A program made the translations under genes and the position numbers. 64,000 nt of DNA, taken from assembly GCA_021776685.1 (NCBI GenBank), contig JAJFFJ010000071.1:1-64000 (forward strand). Reading direction: 5' to 3'. Below the pieces are notes generated by a model. That model was not told where the DNA came from. It did no database searches and saw only the letters and a program-made list of their open reading frames with translations. Below, piece by piece: positions 7,022 through 17,011 of the stretch. The stretch comes from Alphaproteobacteria bacterium. GTDB taxonomy: Bacteria; Pseudomonadota; Alphaproteobacteria; Bin65. The stretch's first letter is position 1, and the number at the start of each line of letters is the position of its first letter.

Positions 7022-8713
7022 TCAGGCTGCCTTGGCGCCCCAGGGACGTTTGGTGTCGGGCTTGCCGAAATAGTAGCCCTGAAGAAAGTCGACACCGAAC
7101 GCCGTCAACACAGACGCGTCGTGACTCGTCTCCACGCATTCGGCTACGGTTTCCAGCTCGAAGCCATGGGCGAGTGTCACAAGCGCCTCGACGAAGAGCT
7201 GGTTGTCCCGCTCCAGAGCCACTTTCTGCACGAAGGAACCGTCGATCTTGACGACGTTAATGGGCAAGGCGCGCAGATTGCGGAAGGTGGTGTAACCGGC
7301 ACCAAAGTCATCCAGCGCTACGTTGCAGCCAAGTTCCCGCAGTGCGGCCACAAAGTCCGCGGCGACATTGACATCCTCCATGATCGCCGTCTCGGTGATC
7401 TCCACCAGCATCCGCGGCGGCAATTCCGGATTGTCCCGTGCGATCTTGACAAGCTGGTTGAGCCATTCCGCGTCGCTCGTGGTTGCGCCTGAAACATTGA
7501 GAGCCAGGCTGATCTGCGGATTGTCCCGCAATTCCTTGGCGGCCAGATTAAGGACAAGCTTGTCGATTGGGCCAATCAGGCCAAGCTCCTCGATCGCCGG
7601 CATCATTGCGCCGGCGCTGCTGATGCGACCGTCCTCGTCGATCATCCTGAGAAGGCATTCGTAGTGCTCGATCTCGGTTGAGCTGGCGCGCACGATGGGC
7701 TGGTAGGCCAGGAGCAAGCGGTTTTCGCTCATGGCCCGCTGAACGCGGTCGGCAATCGCCATCAACTCCCGGTCGGCTGCCGCCTTGTCGCGGGTTTCTT
7801 CGTAACGGAAGAAGGTATTGCGCCCGGCATCCTTTGCCTGACGCATGGCCAGCTCGGCCTTGGTCATCACATCATGGGCGCCCTCATCCTCTACGGGGAA
7901 TGTTGCGCACCCGACGGATACGGTCACATGAAGCGGCCCGGACGGAGTGTCGATGGGATGACTGCGGATTTCATCAAGTATGCGGCCCAGCAAGTCGTCG
8001 ATTTGCTCTTCTGAACATTGCGTCACGACCAGCCCGAACGTGTCGCCGCTGACCCTGCCGATCATGTCTGCTATCGCCGGGCGGGTGTCCAGGCGCGCCG
8101 CAATCTCGTGCAGTACAAGGTCGCCGGTTTCGTGACCGAACGCGTCGTTGACGACGGAAAACCGGTCGACGCCCAGTGTGATATACAGGCCATGATTGTC
8201 GAACACACGGGTGTGGCCGATGACATCTTCCAGGACAGAGGAAACCTTGGCCCGGTTATACAGACCCGTCTTGGCGTCATGCTCTGATTCATAGACCAGG
8301 CGGGCCTCTGCCTCCTTACGGGCGGTAACAATACGCATCGTGCCCACGAGTCGCGCAGGACGCCCATCAGCGTCGCACTCTACCAAGCCGCGTTCGTTGG
8401 CCCAGACGGGGGTGCCGTCTTGTATGTTGATCTGGTATTCGCAGTCGAATGCTTCGCCCGATGTCAAATGGCTGTGCAGCGCACGCCGCCGATTGATGAC
8501 ATCTTCCGGGTTCAGACGGCGCAGAAAATCGGCCCCCGGCGTATCGTTGCCGGCCATGCCACACCCCTGAAAGTGGCCCAGATCGCCAGACCAGGTCACC
8601 CGGTCGTCGATCAGATTCCATTCGTAAGCAATGTCGCCAGACGCTGCGACCGCCTGCTGGATCCTCAACAGATCCAAATCCGCCTTGTTGTCATGGTCAA
8701 TGTGTAGATCCAC
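7022..8713 (-). CDS. PAS-GGDEF-EAL protein (probable c-di-GMP phosphodiesterase)
   Basis: About 563 aa. A PAS/PAC sensor covers roughly 20-140, a GGDEF-like domain 145-310 and an EAL domain 325-560. The cyclase motif is degenerate (SGDTF instead of GGDEF), so cyclase activity is unlikely. The EAL motif reads ECL but keeps the metal-binding Glu, and the NVSG, EITET, DDFGAG, KIDGSFV and ETVAECVE segments are intact, so phosphodiesterase activity is likely. No transmembrane segment is seen. The start is uncertain: a GTG at 8713 after GCGGGA is preferred to a TTG at 8734. It is convergent with phaR. Confidence 0.9.
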   Translation of the reverse strand: MDLHIDHDNKADLDLLRIQQAVAASGDIAYEWNLIDDRVTWSGDLGHFQGCGMAGNDTPGADFLRRLNPEDVINRRRALHSHLTSGEAFDCEYQINIQDGTPVWANERGLVECDADGRPARLVGTMRIVTARKEAEARLVYESEHDAKTGLYNRAKVSSVLEDVIGHTRVFDNHGLYITLGVDRFSVVNDAFGHETGDLVLHEIAARLDTRPAIADMIGRVSGDTFGLVVTQCSEEQIDDLLGRILDEIRSHPIDTPSGPLHVTVSVGCATFPVEDEGAHDVMTKAELAMRQAKDAGRNTFFRYEETRDKAAADRELMAIADRVQRAMSENRLLLAYQPIVRASSTEIEHYECLLRMIDEDGRISSAGAMMPAIEELGLIGPIDKLVLNLAAKELRDNPQISLALNVSGATTSDAEWLNQLVKIARDNPELPPRMLVEITETAIMEDVNVAADFVAALRELGCNVALDDFGAGYTTFRNLRALPINVVKIDGSFVQKVALERDNQLFVEALVTLAHGFELETVAECVETSHDASVLTAFGVDFLQGYYFGKPDTKRPWGAKAA

Positions 8714-8895
8714 GCGTCGGTCCCGCTGAAACAAGGTTGTACAAAAGATAGGGTAATCTACCCGTTGTGCGCTTCGGGCTGCTTAAACTTTATGGTTAGC
8801 ACTTGGTAAACGTGAAAGATTTGGTCCGCGATATGGCAAAGTCCCAATCAGACCGGTATGGTGACCGAACTCTGATTAACAGTCTCTCACCGAAA

Positions 8896-10434
8896 ATGAC
8901 CTTTCCCGAAAATACCTTGAACGCCCTGCTCTCGGTTGGCGCGGTCGACGCGCCCGCGATTGAGGCCGGGGACCGCACGCCTCTGCTGCACGAGGGCCTG
9001 CGCGCCTTCATGGCCGAGGTCCGCGCACATTTGAACAGCCTGAATGTGGGCCGGAACGATCGGGTGGGAATTGTCCTGCCCAATGGGCCCGAGATGGCCG
9101 CAGCCTTCGTTTCGATTGGCGGTTGCGCCACCACGGCGCCCTTGAATCCTGGCTATCGCGCTGATGAATTCGAATTCTATCTGAATGACCTGGGCGCACG
9201 GGCGCTTGTCGTGCAGGCGGGAGATGAAACGCCGGCAAGGCAGGTGGCCGCCAAAATGGGCCTGCCGATCATCGAACTGACCCCACGGGGCAATGGTCCT
9301 GCCGGTACGTTTGATCTGTCCAGCCCGGAGATTGCTGGCACTTGCGACACCGGGCCCGCGCAGCCTGACGATATAGCCCTGGTGCTGCATACCTCCGGCA
9401 CCACGTCGCGGCCGAAGATCGTCCCTCTCAGTCATACGAATGTCTGCACATCCGCCCGCAACATCGGCGACATCCTGGCCCTGACTGCGCAGGACCGCTG
9501 CCTCAACGTCATGCCGCTGTTTCACATCCATGGTTTGATTGCCGCTGTCCTATCCAGCCTCATGTCTGGTGGCAGCGTCTGGTGTTCACCGGGATTTAAT
9601 GCACTGCGCTTTTTCGGCTGGCTCGAGGCGGCCAAACCCAGCTGGTACACTGCTGTGCCGACGATGCACCAGGCGATCGCCGGTCGCGCTGCACGCAATC
9701 CGGATGCGGCAGCAAATGCTGGCTTGCGCCTGATCCGTTCGTCATCGTCATCCCTGCCGCCACAGGTAATGGCAGAGGTGGAAGGTATCTTTGGCTGCCC
9801 GGTTATTGAAAGCTATGGCATGACAGAGGCCGCCCACCAGATGGCGTCCAACCCGCTTCCGCCGGCAGCGAGGAAGCCGGGATCGGTGGGCGTCGCAGCC
9901 GGCCCCGAGATTGCTGTTCTGACCCCCCAGAATGAGCCGGTCGACAACGGTGCCATCGGCGAAGTCTGTATCCGGGGCGCCAATGTCACGCCTGGCTATG
10001 AGAACAACCCGACAGCCAACGAAGAAGCCTTCGCCGCTGGTTGGTTCCACACGGGAGATCAAGGCCGGATCGACGATGAAGGATATCTCTATATCACCGG
10101 TCGCCTGAAGGAGATCATCAACCGCGGCGGTGAGAAAATATCGCCGCGCGAAGTTGATGAGGTTCTGCTGGACCACGCTGCCGTGGCCCAGGCCGTGACC
10201 TTTGCTATGCCCCATGACAAGCTGGGCGAAGAGATCGCGGCAGCCGTTGTGCTCAAGGACGGCCAGACCGCGGAAGAGCGCGAACTTCGGGATTTCGTCA
10301 GCACCCGGCTTGCCGACTTCAAGGTACCGCGCAAGATCATATTTCTTGAAGAGATCCCCAAAGGCGCCACTGGCAAGCTCCAGCGGATTGGTCTGCATGA
10401 AAAGTTGTCCAGCGAGCTGGGCCTGGCGAAATGA
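8896..10434 (+). CDS. Acyl-CoA synthetase (AMP-binding, oxalyl-/long-chain-like)
   Basis: 512 aa from the ATG at 8896. The ATP/AMP motif is LHTSGTTSRPKIVPLSH, followed by SYGMTEAAHQM, the hinge FHTGDQGRID and the C-terminal catalytic Lys in PKGATGKLQR. It activates a carboxylic acid to acyl-AMP and then acyl-CoA. The layout (NTLNALLS, then LPNGPEMAAAF and LNPGYRADEFEFYLNDL) resembles the oxalate-CoA ligase/AAE3 branch, but the substrate is not certain. The frame is open to a TTG at 8803 and an ATG at 8833; the chosen start matches the family N-terminus. It overlaps the next gene by 4 bases (ATGA). Confidence 0.88.
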   Translation: MTFPENTLNALLSVGAVDAPAIEAGDRTPLLHEGLRAFMAEVRAHLNSLNVGRNDRVGIVLPNGPEMAAAFVSIGGCATTAPLNPGYRADEFEFYLNDLGARALVVQAGDETPARQVAAKMGLPIIELTPRGNGPAGTFDLSSPEIAGTCDTGPAQPDDIALVLHTSGTTSRPKIVPLSHTNVCTSARNIGDILALTAQDRCLNVMPLFHIHGLIAAVLSSLMSGGSVWCSPGFNALRFFGWLEAAKPSWYTAVPTMHQAIAGRAARNPDAAANAGLRLIRSSSSSLPPQVMAEVEGIFGCPVIESYGMTEAAHQMASNPLPPAARKPGSVGVAAGPEIAVLTPQNEPVDNGAIGEVCIRGANVTPGYENNPTANEEAFAAGWFHTGDQGRIDDEGYLYITGRLKEIINRGGEKISPREVDEVLLDHAAVAQAVTFAMPHDKLGEEIAAAVVLKDGQTAEERELRDFVSTRLADFKVPRKIIFLEEIPKGATGKLQRIGLHEKLSSELGLAK

Positions 10435-11411
10435 AAATTGCCATCTACGGCGCCGGCGCTATCGGCGGTTACATGGGCTGCGAACTCGCCCGCGCTGGTG
10501 TCGACGTGACGATGATTGCCCGCGGTAAGACGCTGGAGGCAATTCGGGACCGTGGGCTGATCCTGCACATCGACGGCGAAACCCGCACTGCCCGTCCCAA
10601 CGTCACGGACGATACCGTGGCGGCTGGACCGCAGGATGCCGTCATCGTCGCTGTCAAAGCCAACGCCGCACCGCTGATCGTGGACCGCATGTTGCCGCTT
10701 CTGGGGGATGCGACCATGGTGGTGACGGCCCAGAACGGCGTCCCCTGGTGGTATTTTTATGGGTTGGGCGGTCCGCTGGACGGGACACAACTGGAAACGA
10801 TCGACCCCGGCGGCGTTCAGTGGGCCCGGTTGGGACCAGAGCGGGCGGTGGGCTGTGTCGTCTACCCGGCCACGGAGGTGGTCAGCCCCGGCGAGATCAA
10901 GCACGTGTCGCTGAACCGTTTCGCACTGGGTGAGCCCGACAATTCAAAGTCCGAGCGGGTGCAGGCCCTGGCCGATGTGCTCAAGGCGGGAGGTTTTTCC
11001 GCACCGGTACGCGCCAATATCCGCGACGAAATCTGGGTCAAGCTGTGGGGTAACCTCAGCTTTAACCCGGTCAGCACACTCACCGGCGCGACCCTGGAAG
11101 ACATGGCCGGAGACCCCGACGTCCGTCCCGTTATTCGCAACATGATGCTGGAAGCGAAGGCTGTGGGCGAAAAGCTGGGGGTCAACTTTCCGCTGGATGT
11201 GGAGAAACGTATCGACGGCGCCGGCAAGGTCGGCGCCCACCGCACCAGCATGCTGCAGGATTTCGACGCTGGCCGGACGCCGGAAATCGATGCCTTGGTG
11301 GCAGTGGTCCAGGAGCTCGGCCGCCTGACGGAAACATCGACGCCAACCATTGATGCGGTGGCGGCGCTTGTGCAGCAAAAGGCGCGGCTCGCCGGACTCT
11401 ACGGCGGCTGA
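10431..11411 (+). CDS. Ketopantoate reductase family (2-dehydropantoate 2-reductase-like)
   Basis: 326 aa. The N-terminal Rossmann fold starts MKIAIYGAGAIGGYMGCELA (GxGxxG). The C-terminal ApbA_C half contains the catalytic-type Lys in IWVKLWGNLSFNPVSTLTGAT. Family members reduce 2-dehydropantoate to pantoate with NADPH, but many paralogues act on other 2-oxo or 3-hydroxy acids. Coupling to an acyl-CoA synthetase makes a role in a catabolic module as likely as pantothenate synthesis. Confidence 0.88.
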   Translation: MKIAIYGAGAIGGYMGCELARAGVDVTMIARGKTLEAIRDRGLILHIDGETRTARPNVTDDTVAAGPQDAVIVAVKANAAPLIVDRMLPLLGDATMVVTAQNGVPWWYFYGLGGPLDGTQLETIDPGGVQWARLGPERAVGCVVYPATEVVSPGEIKHVSLNRFALGEPDNSKSERVQALADVLKAGGFSAPVRANIRDEIWVKLWGNLSFNPVSTLTGATLEDMAGDPDVRPVIRNMMLEAKAVGEKLGVNFPLDVEKRIDGAGKVGAHRTSMLQDFDAGRTPEIDALVAVVQELGRLTETSTPTIDAVAALVQQKARLAGLYGG

Positions 11412-11425
11412 CCGCCCGCTGAACC

Positions 11426-12187
11426 ATGGTGGAGCGCCCGGATCAGTTTCTTGTCTACCTGGTGCTTCTGTCACCCCTGATCCTGGCTGGATTGCTGTTG
11501 ATTCCGGTCCGCGCCTGGCAGTTTGGGCGCTGGCCTGCGGGCGCTGCATGGAGCGCCATGGGCATGACTTTGCTGGGCACCTTCCCTGTCGTCTTGCTGG
11601 AATGGCAGATTCTGCATGGGCTGATTGCCTTGGCCGGCGACATCTGGTCAGGCCTGGCCGCAAGTCTGGTGCTGCTCTCCTTTGTGGAAGAGGCGCTCAA
11701 GATCGCCGCCATTGGTCTGACGGGCCTCGCATTCCGGCGCTCGCTTATGACCAGACCCGCGTTGTTTCTGGCAATCGGCGCGGCCACCGGCATTGCTTTT
11801 GCGGCAATCGAGAACATTCTCTTTCTGCTCAGCATTAATGCGGAGGCGCCGCACCTGCTGTGGCGGGTGGCGATCCTGCGGACATTCGGTCCGGGACCCA
11901 TGCATATCGTCTGCGCAATGGTCGCCGCCTGGTTCGTGGCCCAGGCCTTTGCAGGTGGCGGCCGGAGAAACTGGCTGCGGGCCCTCATGTACGCAGGACT
12001 GCTACACGTCTTCTTCAACGGTGCGCAGATTATCGGTGACGCACTGAGCGGTACGCGAATACCCTTGGGCAGCATCGAACATATTGTTGGCTATGTGATC
12101 GCCGTGTTGGTGGTGTTTCTGGTCGGATTCATTCTTGTGCGCCTGGCGCACCGGATACCGCCGCCACTGCCCAGGGAGACTTTATGA
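11426..12187 (+). CDS. PrsW-family glutamic-type intramembrane protease
   Basis: 253 aa with about eight predicted membrane helices. The PrsW motifs are present: EExxK as E88-E89-x-x-K92 (FVEEALK), FxxxE as F125-A-A-I-E129 (followed by N130), and His residues in later helices (H160 in GPMH, H194 in GLLHVFF). Proteins of this superfamily cut membrane substrates or process other proteins in the membrane. It is co-transcribed with panE-like (14-base gap) and DUF1289 (ATGA overlap). The physiological substrate is unknown. Confidence 0.85.
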   Translation: MVERPDQFLVYLVLLSPLILAGLLLIPVRAWQFGRWPAGAAWSAMGMTLLGTFPVVLLEWQILHGLIALAGDIWSGLAASLVLLSFVEEALKIAAIGLTGLAFRRSLMTRPALFLAIGAATGIAFAAIENILFLLSINAEAPHLLWRVAILRTFGPGPMHIVCAMVAAWFVAQAFAGGGRRNWLRALMYAGLLHVFFNGAQIIGDALSGTRIPLGSIEHIVGYVIAVLVVFLVGFILVRLAHRIPPPLPRETL

Positions 12188-12426
12188 GCGACGCTGTCCC
12201 CAGCCCTTGCATTCTTGTTTGCCAGCTCGATCACAAGACGGGCTGGTGTCTGGGATGCGGCCGCACCGGTGCGGAGATCATGGCCTGGCCGTCCGCGACA
12301 AAGGCGGAGCAACGCAAGGTCCTTTCCTCCCTGCCGGAACGTATGGAAGCGATGGGCCTGCCGCCCGGCGGCGACCAGCAGATCGCCGAGACCCGGGCAA
12401 CAGCGCAACGAAACCGTAAATTTTAG
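12184..12426 (+). CDS. DUF1289 small cysteine-rich protein
   Basis: 80 aa. Four Cys are spaced as C9-x3-C13-x8-C22-x2-C25 (SPCILVCQLDHKTGWCLGCGRT), followed by EIMAWPSATKAEQRKVLSSLPERM. This is the DUF1289 (YdhL-like) pattern, a probable small metal- or Fe-S-binding protein of unknown role. The ATG overlaps the prsW-like stop (ATGA), so it is translationally coupled. Confidence 0.9.
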   Translation: MSDAVPSPCILVCQLDHKTGWCLGCGRTGAEIMAWPSATKAEQRKVLSSLPERMEAMGLPPGGDQQIAETRATAQRNRKF

Positions 12427-12438
12427 ACCTAGAGCCGC

Positions 12439-14721
12439 CTACTTCTCAGCTGAGTCGAAGCGCCAGACATAGTTGCGGTTGAGCGTATCGTATTGCTTCG
12501 GCCACTCAACCTTGCCGTAACCAACCCAGTCCAGTTCATAGGCCGCGTGCCGGGTCCAGTAAGGATCGAACAGATGCGCGCGGGCGATGACACACAGATC
12601 TGCGCGGCCACCCGCGAGGATCGAGTTGGCATCTTCGAACGAGCTGATCCCGCCCACCGCCATGGTCGGCTTGCCCAGTTCCAGGCGAATGCGTTCGCTG
12701 AAGGGTGTCTGGAACAGGCGGCCATATTCCGGCTCTTCGTCTGACACCACCTGACCTGAGGAGACATCGATGATGTCGGCGCCGGCGGCGTAGAGCATAT
12801 CCGCAATCGGCACCGCGTCGACCGGCGTGGTGCCGCCATCCTTCCAGTCGTTGGCTGAGATGCGCACAGAGATCGGTTTCCCCTCCGGCCATTTCTCGCG
12901 AACGGCACGGAAAACCTCCAGCGGGAAGCGCATGCGATTTTCCAGGCTGCCGCCATATTCATCGGTGCGCTGGTTCGTAAGTGGCGACACGAAGGTATTG
13001 AGCAGGTAGCCGTGGGCCATGTGGACTTCGAGCATGTCGAATCCAGCCGCCTCGGCGCGCTCGGTGGCGGCGGTGTAGTCTGCAACCACCTGATCCATAT
13101 CGGCCCGGTCCATCTCCTTGGGCACCTGGCTCTGGGGTTTGTAGGGCATGGGCGAGGCCGCCAGGATCGGCCAGTTGCCGTCAGGCAGTGGTTCGTCAAA
13201 GCCGTCCCACAGCAATGTGGTCGAGCCTTTGCGTCCGGCGTGCCCAAGCTGCAGTGAGATTTTCGACTTAGTATGTTCATGGACAAAGTCGGTCACGCGT
13301 TTCCAGGCGCTCACATGTTCATCGCTGTAGATGCCAGTGCAGCCGGGGCTAATACGGCCCTCTTCGCTGACATTGGTCATCTCCGCAATTATCAGGCCCG
13401 CCCCGCCCATGGCGCGGCTGCCCAGATGCACCAGATGCCAGTCGTCCGGCACACCATTGTCCGCCGAATACTGGCACATGGGGGAAACGACGATCCGGTT
13501 TTCCAGCACCATGTCGCGGAGCTTGTATGGCGTGAACATGGGCGGCGGTGGCGGGTCTTCCGGCAGGTTGACACCGGACTGGTTGGCGGCCTGGGAGGCG
13601 AACCACTTGTCGACGCTGTCAACATAGCCTTCATCCCGCAGGCGCAGATTGCCGTGGCTGATGCGCAAGCTTCGGGTCAGGACAGAGAAGCCAAACTGGA
13701 TCGGATCCAGTGTGTCGTAATAGCGCTCCGCTTCCTCAAACCACCGTTGCGAGACATTGGCAGAGCGTTGCAAGCTTTCGACCTCTGGCTTGTAGGTCGC
13801 CTCATACCGCGCCAGGCCGTCCGGCACATTCCCGGTATCAATCAACGCACCATGCAGGGCGATCGCATCTTCCATCGCCAGCTTCGTTCCCGAGCCGATG
13901 GAGAAATGGGCCGTGTGTACGGCGTCACCTGCCAGAACCACATTGTCGAAGGTCCAGGTTTCGGCGGTGATATTGGGGAATTGACGCCAATGGGAGCGAT
14001 TCTTGATGATCATTGCGTCACCGATATAGGGCCGCAACATATTGGCCACATAGTCGACAGTTGCGTCCTCGTCGGTGATCCCGATACCCGTATTCTGGAA
14101 GGTATCATCGGTGCATTCGATGATCAGGGTCGAGCGGTCTTGCTCGTAGCGATAGCAGTGGGTCCGCCACAGGCCATGCTCGCTCTCGATGAAGTGAAAG
14201 GTGAAAGCCGAGAAGTTGAAGTCAGATCCCAGCCAGACAAAGCGATTGGGGCGGAAATCGAGGTTTGGTTTGAATTCGCTCGACCATTGGTCCCGCGCGA
14301 TGGAATTTACGCCATCGGCCGCATAGAGCAGGTCGCAGTCACGCAGTTCTTCCGGGTTGTCGATGCGATGTTCAAATTTCATCTCGATGCCGAGCTCCCG
14401 GCACCGCTCCTGCATCAATATGAGCATCTTCACCCGCGACATGCCGGCGAACCCGTGGCCGGTGGATTTCAGCACCTCGCCTTTGATGTGGATGTCGATG
14501 TCATCCCAATGCTCGAAGGAGTTTGTGATGGCGTGATAGGTGGGCTCATCCGCGTCGCGGAACCCCTCCATCGTCTGATCGGAAAAGACAACGCCAAACC
14601 CGAAGGTGTCGTCATGCTTGTTTTGCTCGTAGATCGTAATCTGGGCGTCCGGGTAGGACTTCTTCATCAGGATTGCGAAATACATGCTTCCCGGGCCGCC
14701 GCCGAGGCAGTTGATCTTCAT
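12439..14721 (-). CDS. Aryl-CoA monooxygenase/reductase fusion (2-aminobenzoyl-CoA or salicylyl-CoA 5-hydroxylase type)
   Basis: 760 aa and two enzymes in one chain. Residues 1-385 are a FAD aromatic hydroxylase: [15 protein letters not shown] dinucleotide motif and [18 protein letters not shown] near residue 272. Residues 395-760 are an Old Yellow Enzyme-type FMN reductase: [46 protein letters not shown]. This architecture is that of 2-aminobenzoyl-CoA monooxygenase/reductase of Azoarcus and of proteins called salicylyl-CoA 5-hydroxylase. It would hydroxylate and then dearomatise an aryl-CoA in the cytoplasm. The neighbouring ligase, dehydrogenase and crotonase fit this route. A 119-base gap separates it from the ligase. 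Confidence 0.88.
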   Translation of the reverse strand: MKINCLGGGPGSMYFAILMKKSYPDAQITIYEQNKHDDTFGFGVVFSDQTMEGFRDADEPTYHAITNSFEHWDDIDIHIKGEVLKSTGHGFAGMSRVKMLILMQERCRELGIEMKFEHRIDNPEELRDCDLLYAADGVNSIARDQWSSEFKPNLDFRPNRFVWLGSDFNFSAFTFHFIESEHGLWRTHCYRYEQDRSTLIIECTDDTFQNTGIGITDEDATVDYVANMLRPYIGDAMIIKNRSHWRQFPNITAETWTFDNVVLAGDAVHTAHFSIGSGTKLAMEDAIALHGALIDTGNVPDGLARYEATYKPEVESLQRSANVSQRWFEEAERYYDTLDPIQFGFSVLTRSLRISHGNLRLRDEGYVDSVDKWFASQAANQSGVNLPEDPPPPPMFTPYKLRDMVLENRIVVSPMCQYSADNGVPDDWHLVHLGSRAMGGAGLIIAEMTNVSEEGRISPGCTGIYSDEHVSAWKRVTDFVHEHTKSKISLQLGHAGRKGSTTLLWDGFDEPLPDGNWPILAASPMPYKPQSQVPKEMDRADMDQVVADYTAATERAEAAGFDMLEVHMAHGYLLNTFVSPLTNQRTDEYGGSLENRMRFPLEVFRAVREKWPEGKPISVRISANDWKDGGTTPVDAVPIADMLYAAGADIIDVSSGQVVSDEEPEYGRLFQTPFSERIRLELGKPTMAVGGISSFEDANSILAGGRADLCVIARAHLFDPYWTRHAAYELDWVGYGKVEWPKQYDTLNRNYVWRFDSAEK

Positions 14722-14840
14722 TGTTATCCTCGTTCCCTTTTCAGCACCGGGCCGGTCTCATCCGGCACTATTTGGCGCATTCTCTGTTGCTCACTCCCTG
14801 CCACCGGGCCACCAACTTGGCGCCCGGCGGGCCGTGTCCT

Positions 14841-17009
14841 CTATGATTGCGCCGCCTCTTCTTCCTGCTGGCGCAGCTTGAAGCGCTGGACCTTGCCGGT
14901 CTCCGTCCGCGGCAGGTCTTCCACGAACTCGACTGCCCGTGGGTATTTGAAGGGTGCGATCTGCTGTTTCACGAAATCCTGCAGCTCCTTGACCGTGTCG
15001 TCGCCGGCGTCGCCGGGGTCGCGCAGGATAACGAAGGCTTTCACGATGCGGCCGCGGTCCGGATCCGGCGCGCCTACCACGGCGCACTCCTTCACCTTCG
15101 GATGGTCCAGCAGTGCATCTTCCACTTCGGGGCCGCCGATGTTGTAGCCGGCCGAGATGATCATGTCGTCGGCGCGGGCCACATACCAGAAATTGCCGTC
15201 TTCATCCTGCCGGTAGCGGTCACCCGGGAGGTTCCAGCCATCGCGCACATAGCCGGCCTGACGCTCCGGATTGTCGAGATACCGGCAACCCGTCGGCCCG
15301 CGAGTTGCCAACAGCCCGTCGCACGGCGGCGACAGGATGTTGCCGTCTTCGTCCATAATGCAGGCTTCGTAGCCGGGGATCGCCCTGCCCGTCGCGCCCG
15401 GCACAATGTCGTCGCCTTCGGCGGAGACAAAGATATGAATCATCTCTGTGGAACCAAGGCCGTCGATGATCTTGATCCCCGTCGCGTCGCGAAAGGCCTC
15501 AAATGTCGGGAGTGGCAATGTCTCTCCCGCGGACACGGCCTGGGTCAGGGTGGGCAGCTCAATTTTTTCCGCCCTGATCTTGTCCGCCAACACCCGGAAC
15601 ATCGTCGGCGCGGTGTAGAGGGTGGTGCAGCCATTGTCTTTGATCAGACCCAACAACCGGTCAGGATCGGGCGGGCCGGAATAGTAGACGATTGCGGCAC
15701 CGAACCGCATAGGGAAGCAAAGCTGCGCGCCAAGGCCAAAGGTAAAGGCCATCGGCGGGGTGCCCACATATATATCGTCAGCCGAAGGCTTGTAGACATA
15801 GCGCGGAAAGCAGTCGCACATCGCCAGGATGTCCCGGTGGAAGTGCATCGTGCCTTTCGGTTGACCTGTCGTGCCCGACGTAAAGGCGATCAGCGCCATG
15901 TCGTCGGCGGCAGTGTCAACGTTGTCGAAGCCCGCAGGTTTGTCTGTGAGCGCAGCATCCAAATCAGCTTCAGGATTGGACATGTCACCCAGGGGTGTGA
16001 AATAGCGCACCTGCTTCAGGCGCGGCTCCCGCTCGACAAGCTTTCGGCCTTCTTCGGCCAGGTTGATATCGCAGAGAAAATGGTCGATCTGCGCCTTGTC
16101 GACCATGTAGGCGAGCTCACGGGCGCGCAGCAGCGGCATGGTCGCGACGATCACGCCACCAGCCTTTGCCACCGCCATCCAGCAGGCCGCCATCATTGGA
16201 TTATTGGGTCCGCGCAGCAGCACCCGGTTGCCCGTCACGAGGCCCATGTCTTCCACAAGCACGCGGGCGATAGAGTCGGCCTTGGCCTTAAGGTCGGCAT
16301 AGGTCCAGCGGGCGCCGTCATAGTAGAACACGGTGCGCTCGCCCCAGCCCCGTTCGGTGACAGCCTTGTCGAGCAGTTCGACAGCGGCGTTCATGCGGTC
16401 CGGATAGGCAGCAAGTTCCGGTAGCGTGCTGTAGTCCATGAAGGGCCAGTCTTCGCGCGGTGGCAGATTGTCCCGCGCAAAGGTGTCCACGTGAGCAGTC
16501 TGGCCATCACCGGGCAGAAACGCGCCGGCAGCCTGGTCGTCCGCAGACGACTGGTCCCCGGTGTTTTCGGCAGCAGCCTTACCGTCAATCAAATCCTGTC
16601 GAATCATCTTGATCACCGTTTTCCTGGCCATTCCGCCAAAGACGAGACCCATAACCTTCGCCATGAAGGACTGCGGCCGGCCTTCAAAGCTCATTTGCAC
16701 CCGGGTGCCGCCTGCGGCCGGCGTAAAATCGAACCGGGTGCGGTAATCCGTACCGTGGCTGAACGCGCGCAGGGAATAGGACCGGGGCGGATCGAAACTG
16801 GTTATTTCCATCTCCTCGGAGGCTTCGCGTTTGAATATTCGGCGGGTCTCGCGAAAACGCGAGCCAACACCGATTGGCCCCTCCGTCACGACCTCCGCCT
16901 TGATGATGCCGGAGATGTGCGTGGCGGAATTCGCAAAGTCAGAAAAGACGGCGAATGTGCGCTCAGGCGACGCCGCCACCGTTTCTTCCATTTCCACCCG
17001 CATCGACAT
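14841..17009 (-). CDS. SRPBCC domain fused to aryl-CoA (benzoate/2-aminobenzoate-type) ligase
   Basis: 722 aa. Residues 1-142 form an SRPBCC/START-like ligand pocket (EMEETVAASPERTFAVFSDFAN), 143-170 an acidic Ala/Gly-rich linker, and 172-722 a benzoate-CoA-ligase-type enzyme (TAHVDTFARDNLPPREDWP, FTSGTTGQPKGTMHFHRD, FTFGLGAQLCFPMRFG, GSTEMIHIFVS, catalytic Lys in RTETGKVQRFKL). Free-standing ligases start at the residue corresponding to 172, so this is a fusion within one open frame. The only in-frame internal start seen at the junction is a GTG (V174) without a ribosome site. It follows the acyl-CoA dehydrogenase by 2 bases and should supply the substrate of the monooxygenase/reductase. Confidence 0.88.
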   Translation of the reverse strand: MSMRVEMEETVAASPERTFAVFSDFANSATHISGIIKAEVVTEGPIGVGSRFRETRRIFKREASEEMEITSFDPPRSYSLRAFSHGTDYRTRFDFTPAAGGTRVQMSFEGRPQSFMAKVMGLVFGGMARKTVIKMIRQDLIDGKAAAENTGDQSSADDQAAGAFLPGDGQTAHVDTFARDNLPPREDWPFMDYSTLPELAAYPDRMNAAVELLDKAVTERGWGERTVFYYDGARWTYADLKAKADSIARVLVEDMGLVTGNRVLLRGPNNPMMAACWMAVAKAGGVIVATMPLLRARELAYMVDKAQIDHFLCDINLAEEGRKLVEREPRLKQVRYFTPLGDMSNPEADLDAALTDKPAGFDNVDTAADDMALIAFTSGTTGQPKGTMHFHRDILAMCDCFPRYVYKPSADDIYVGTPPMAFTFGLGAQLCFPMRFGAAIVYYSGPPDPDRLLGLIKDNGCTTLYTAPTMFRVLADKIRAEKIELPTLTQAVSAGETLPLPTFEAFRDATGIKIIDGLGSTEMIHIFVSAEGDDIVPGATGRAIPGYEACIMDEDGNILSPPCDGLLATRGPTGCRYLDNPERQAGYVRDGWNLPGDRYRQDEDGNFWYVARADDMIISAGYNIGGPEVEDALLDHPKVKECAVVGAPDPDRGRIVKAFVILRDPGDAGDDTVKELQDFVKQQIAPFKYPRAVEFVEDLPRTETGKVQRFKLRQQEEEAAQS

Positions 17010-17011
17010 CG

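Noticed and set aside
8751-8763. Short inverted repeat GGGTA-ATC-TACCC between the EAL protein and the acyl-CoA synthetase.
   Set aside because: Five-base arms are expected by chance in this much sequence and no regulator is adjacent.
13273-16424. Long plus-strand frames (13273-15147 and 14847-16424) opposite the monooxygenase/reductase and ligase genes.
   Set aside because: Both are antisense to well-supported enzymes and their translations show no recognisable fold; long antisense frames are expected at this base composition.
16390-16600. Possible frameshift joining two genes at the SRPBCC-ligase junction.
   Set aside because: The frame is open with a plausible acidic linker and no stop; the only in-frame internal start seen at the junction is a GTG without a ribosome site. 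Treated as a true fusion, though read-level checking would settle it.
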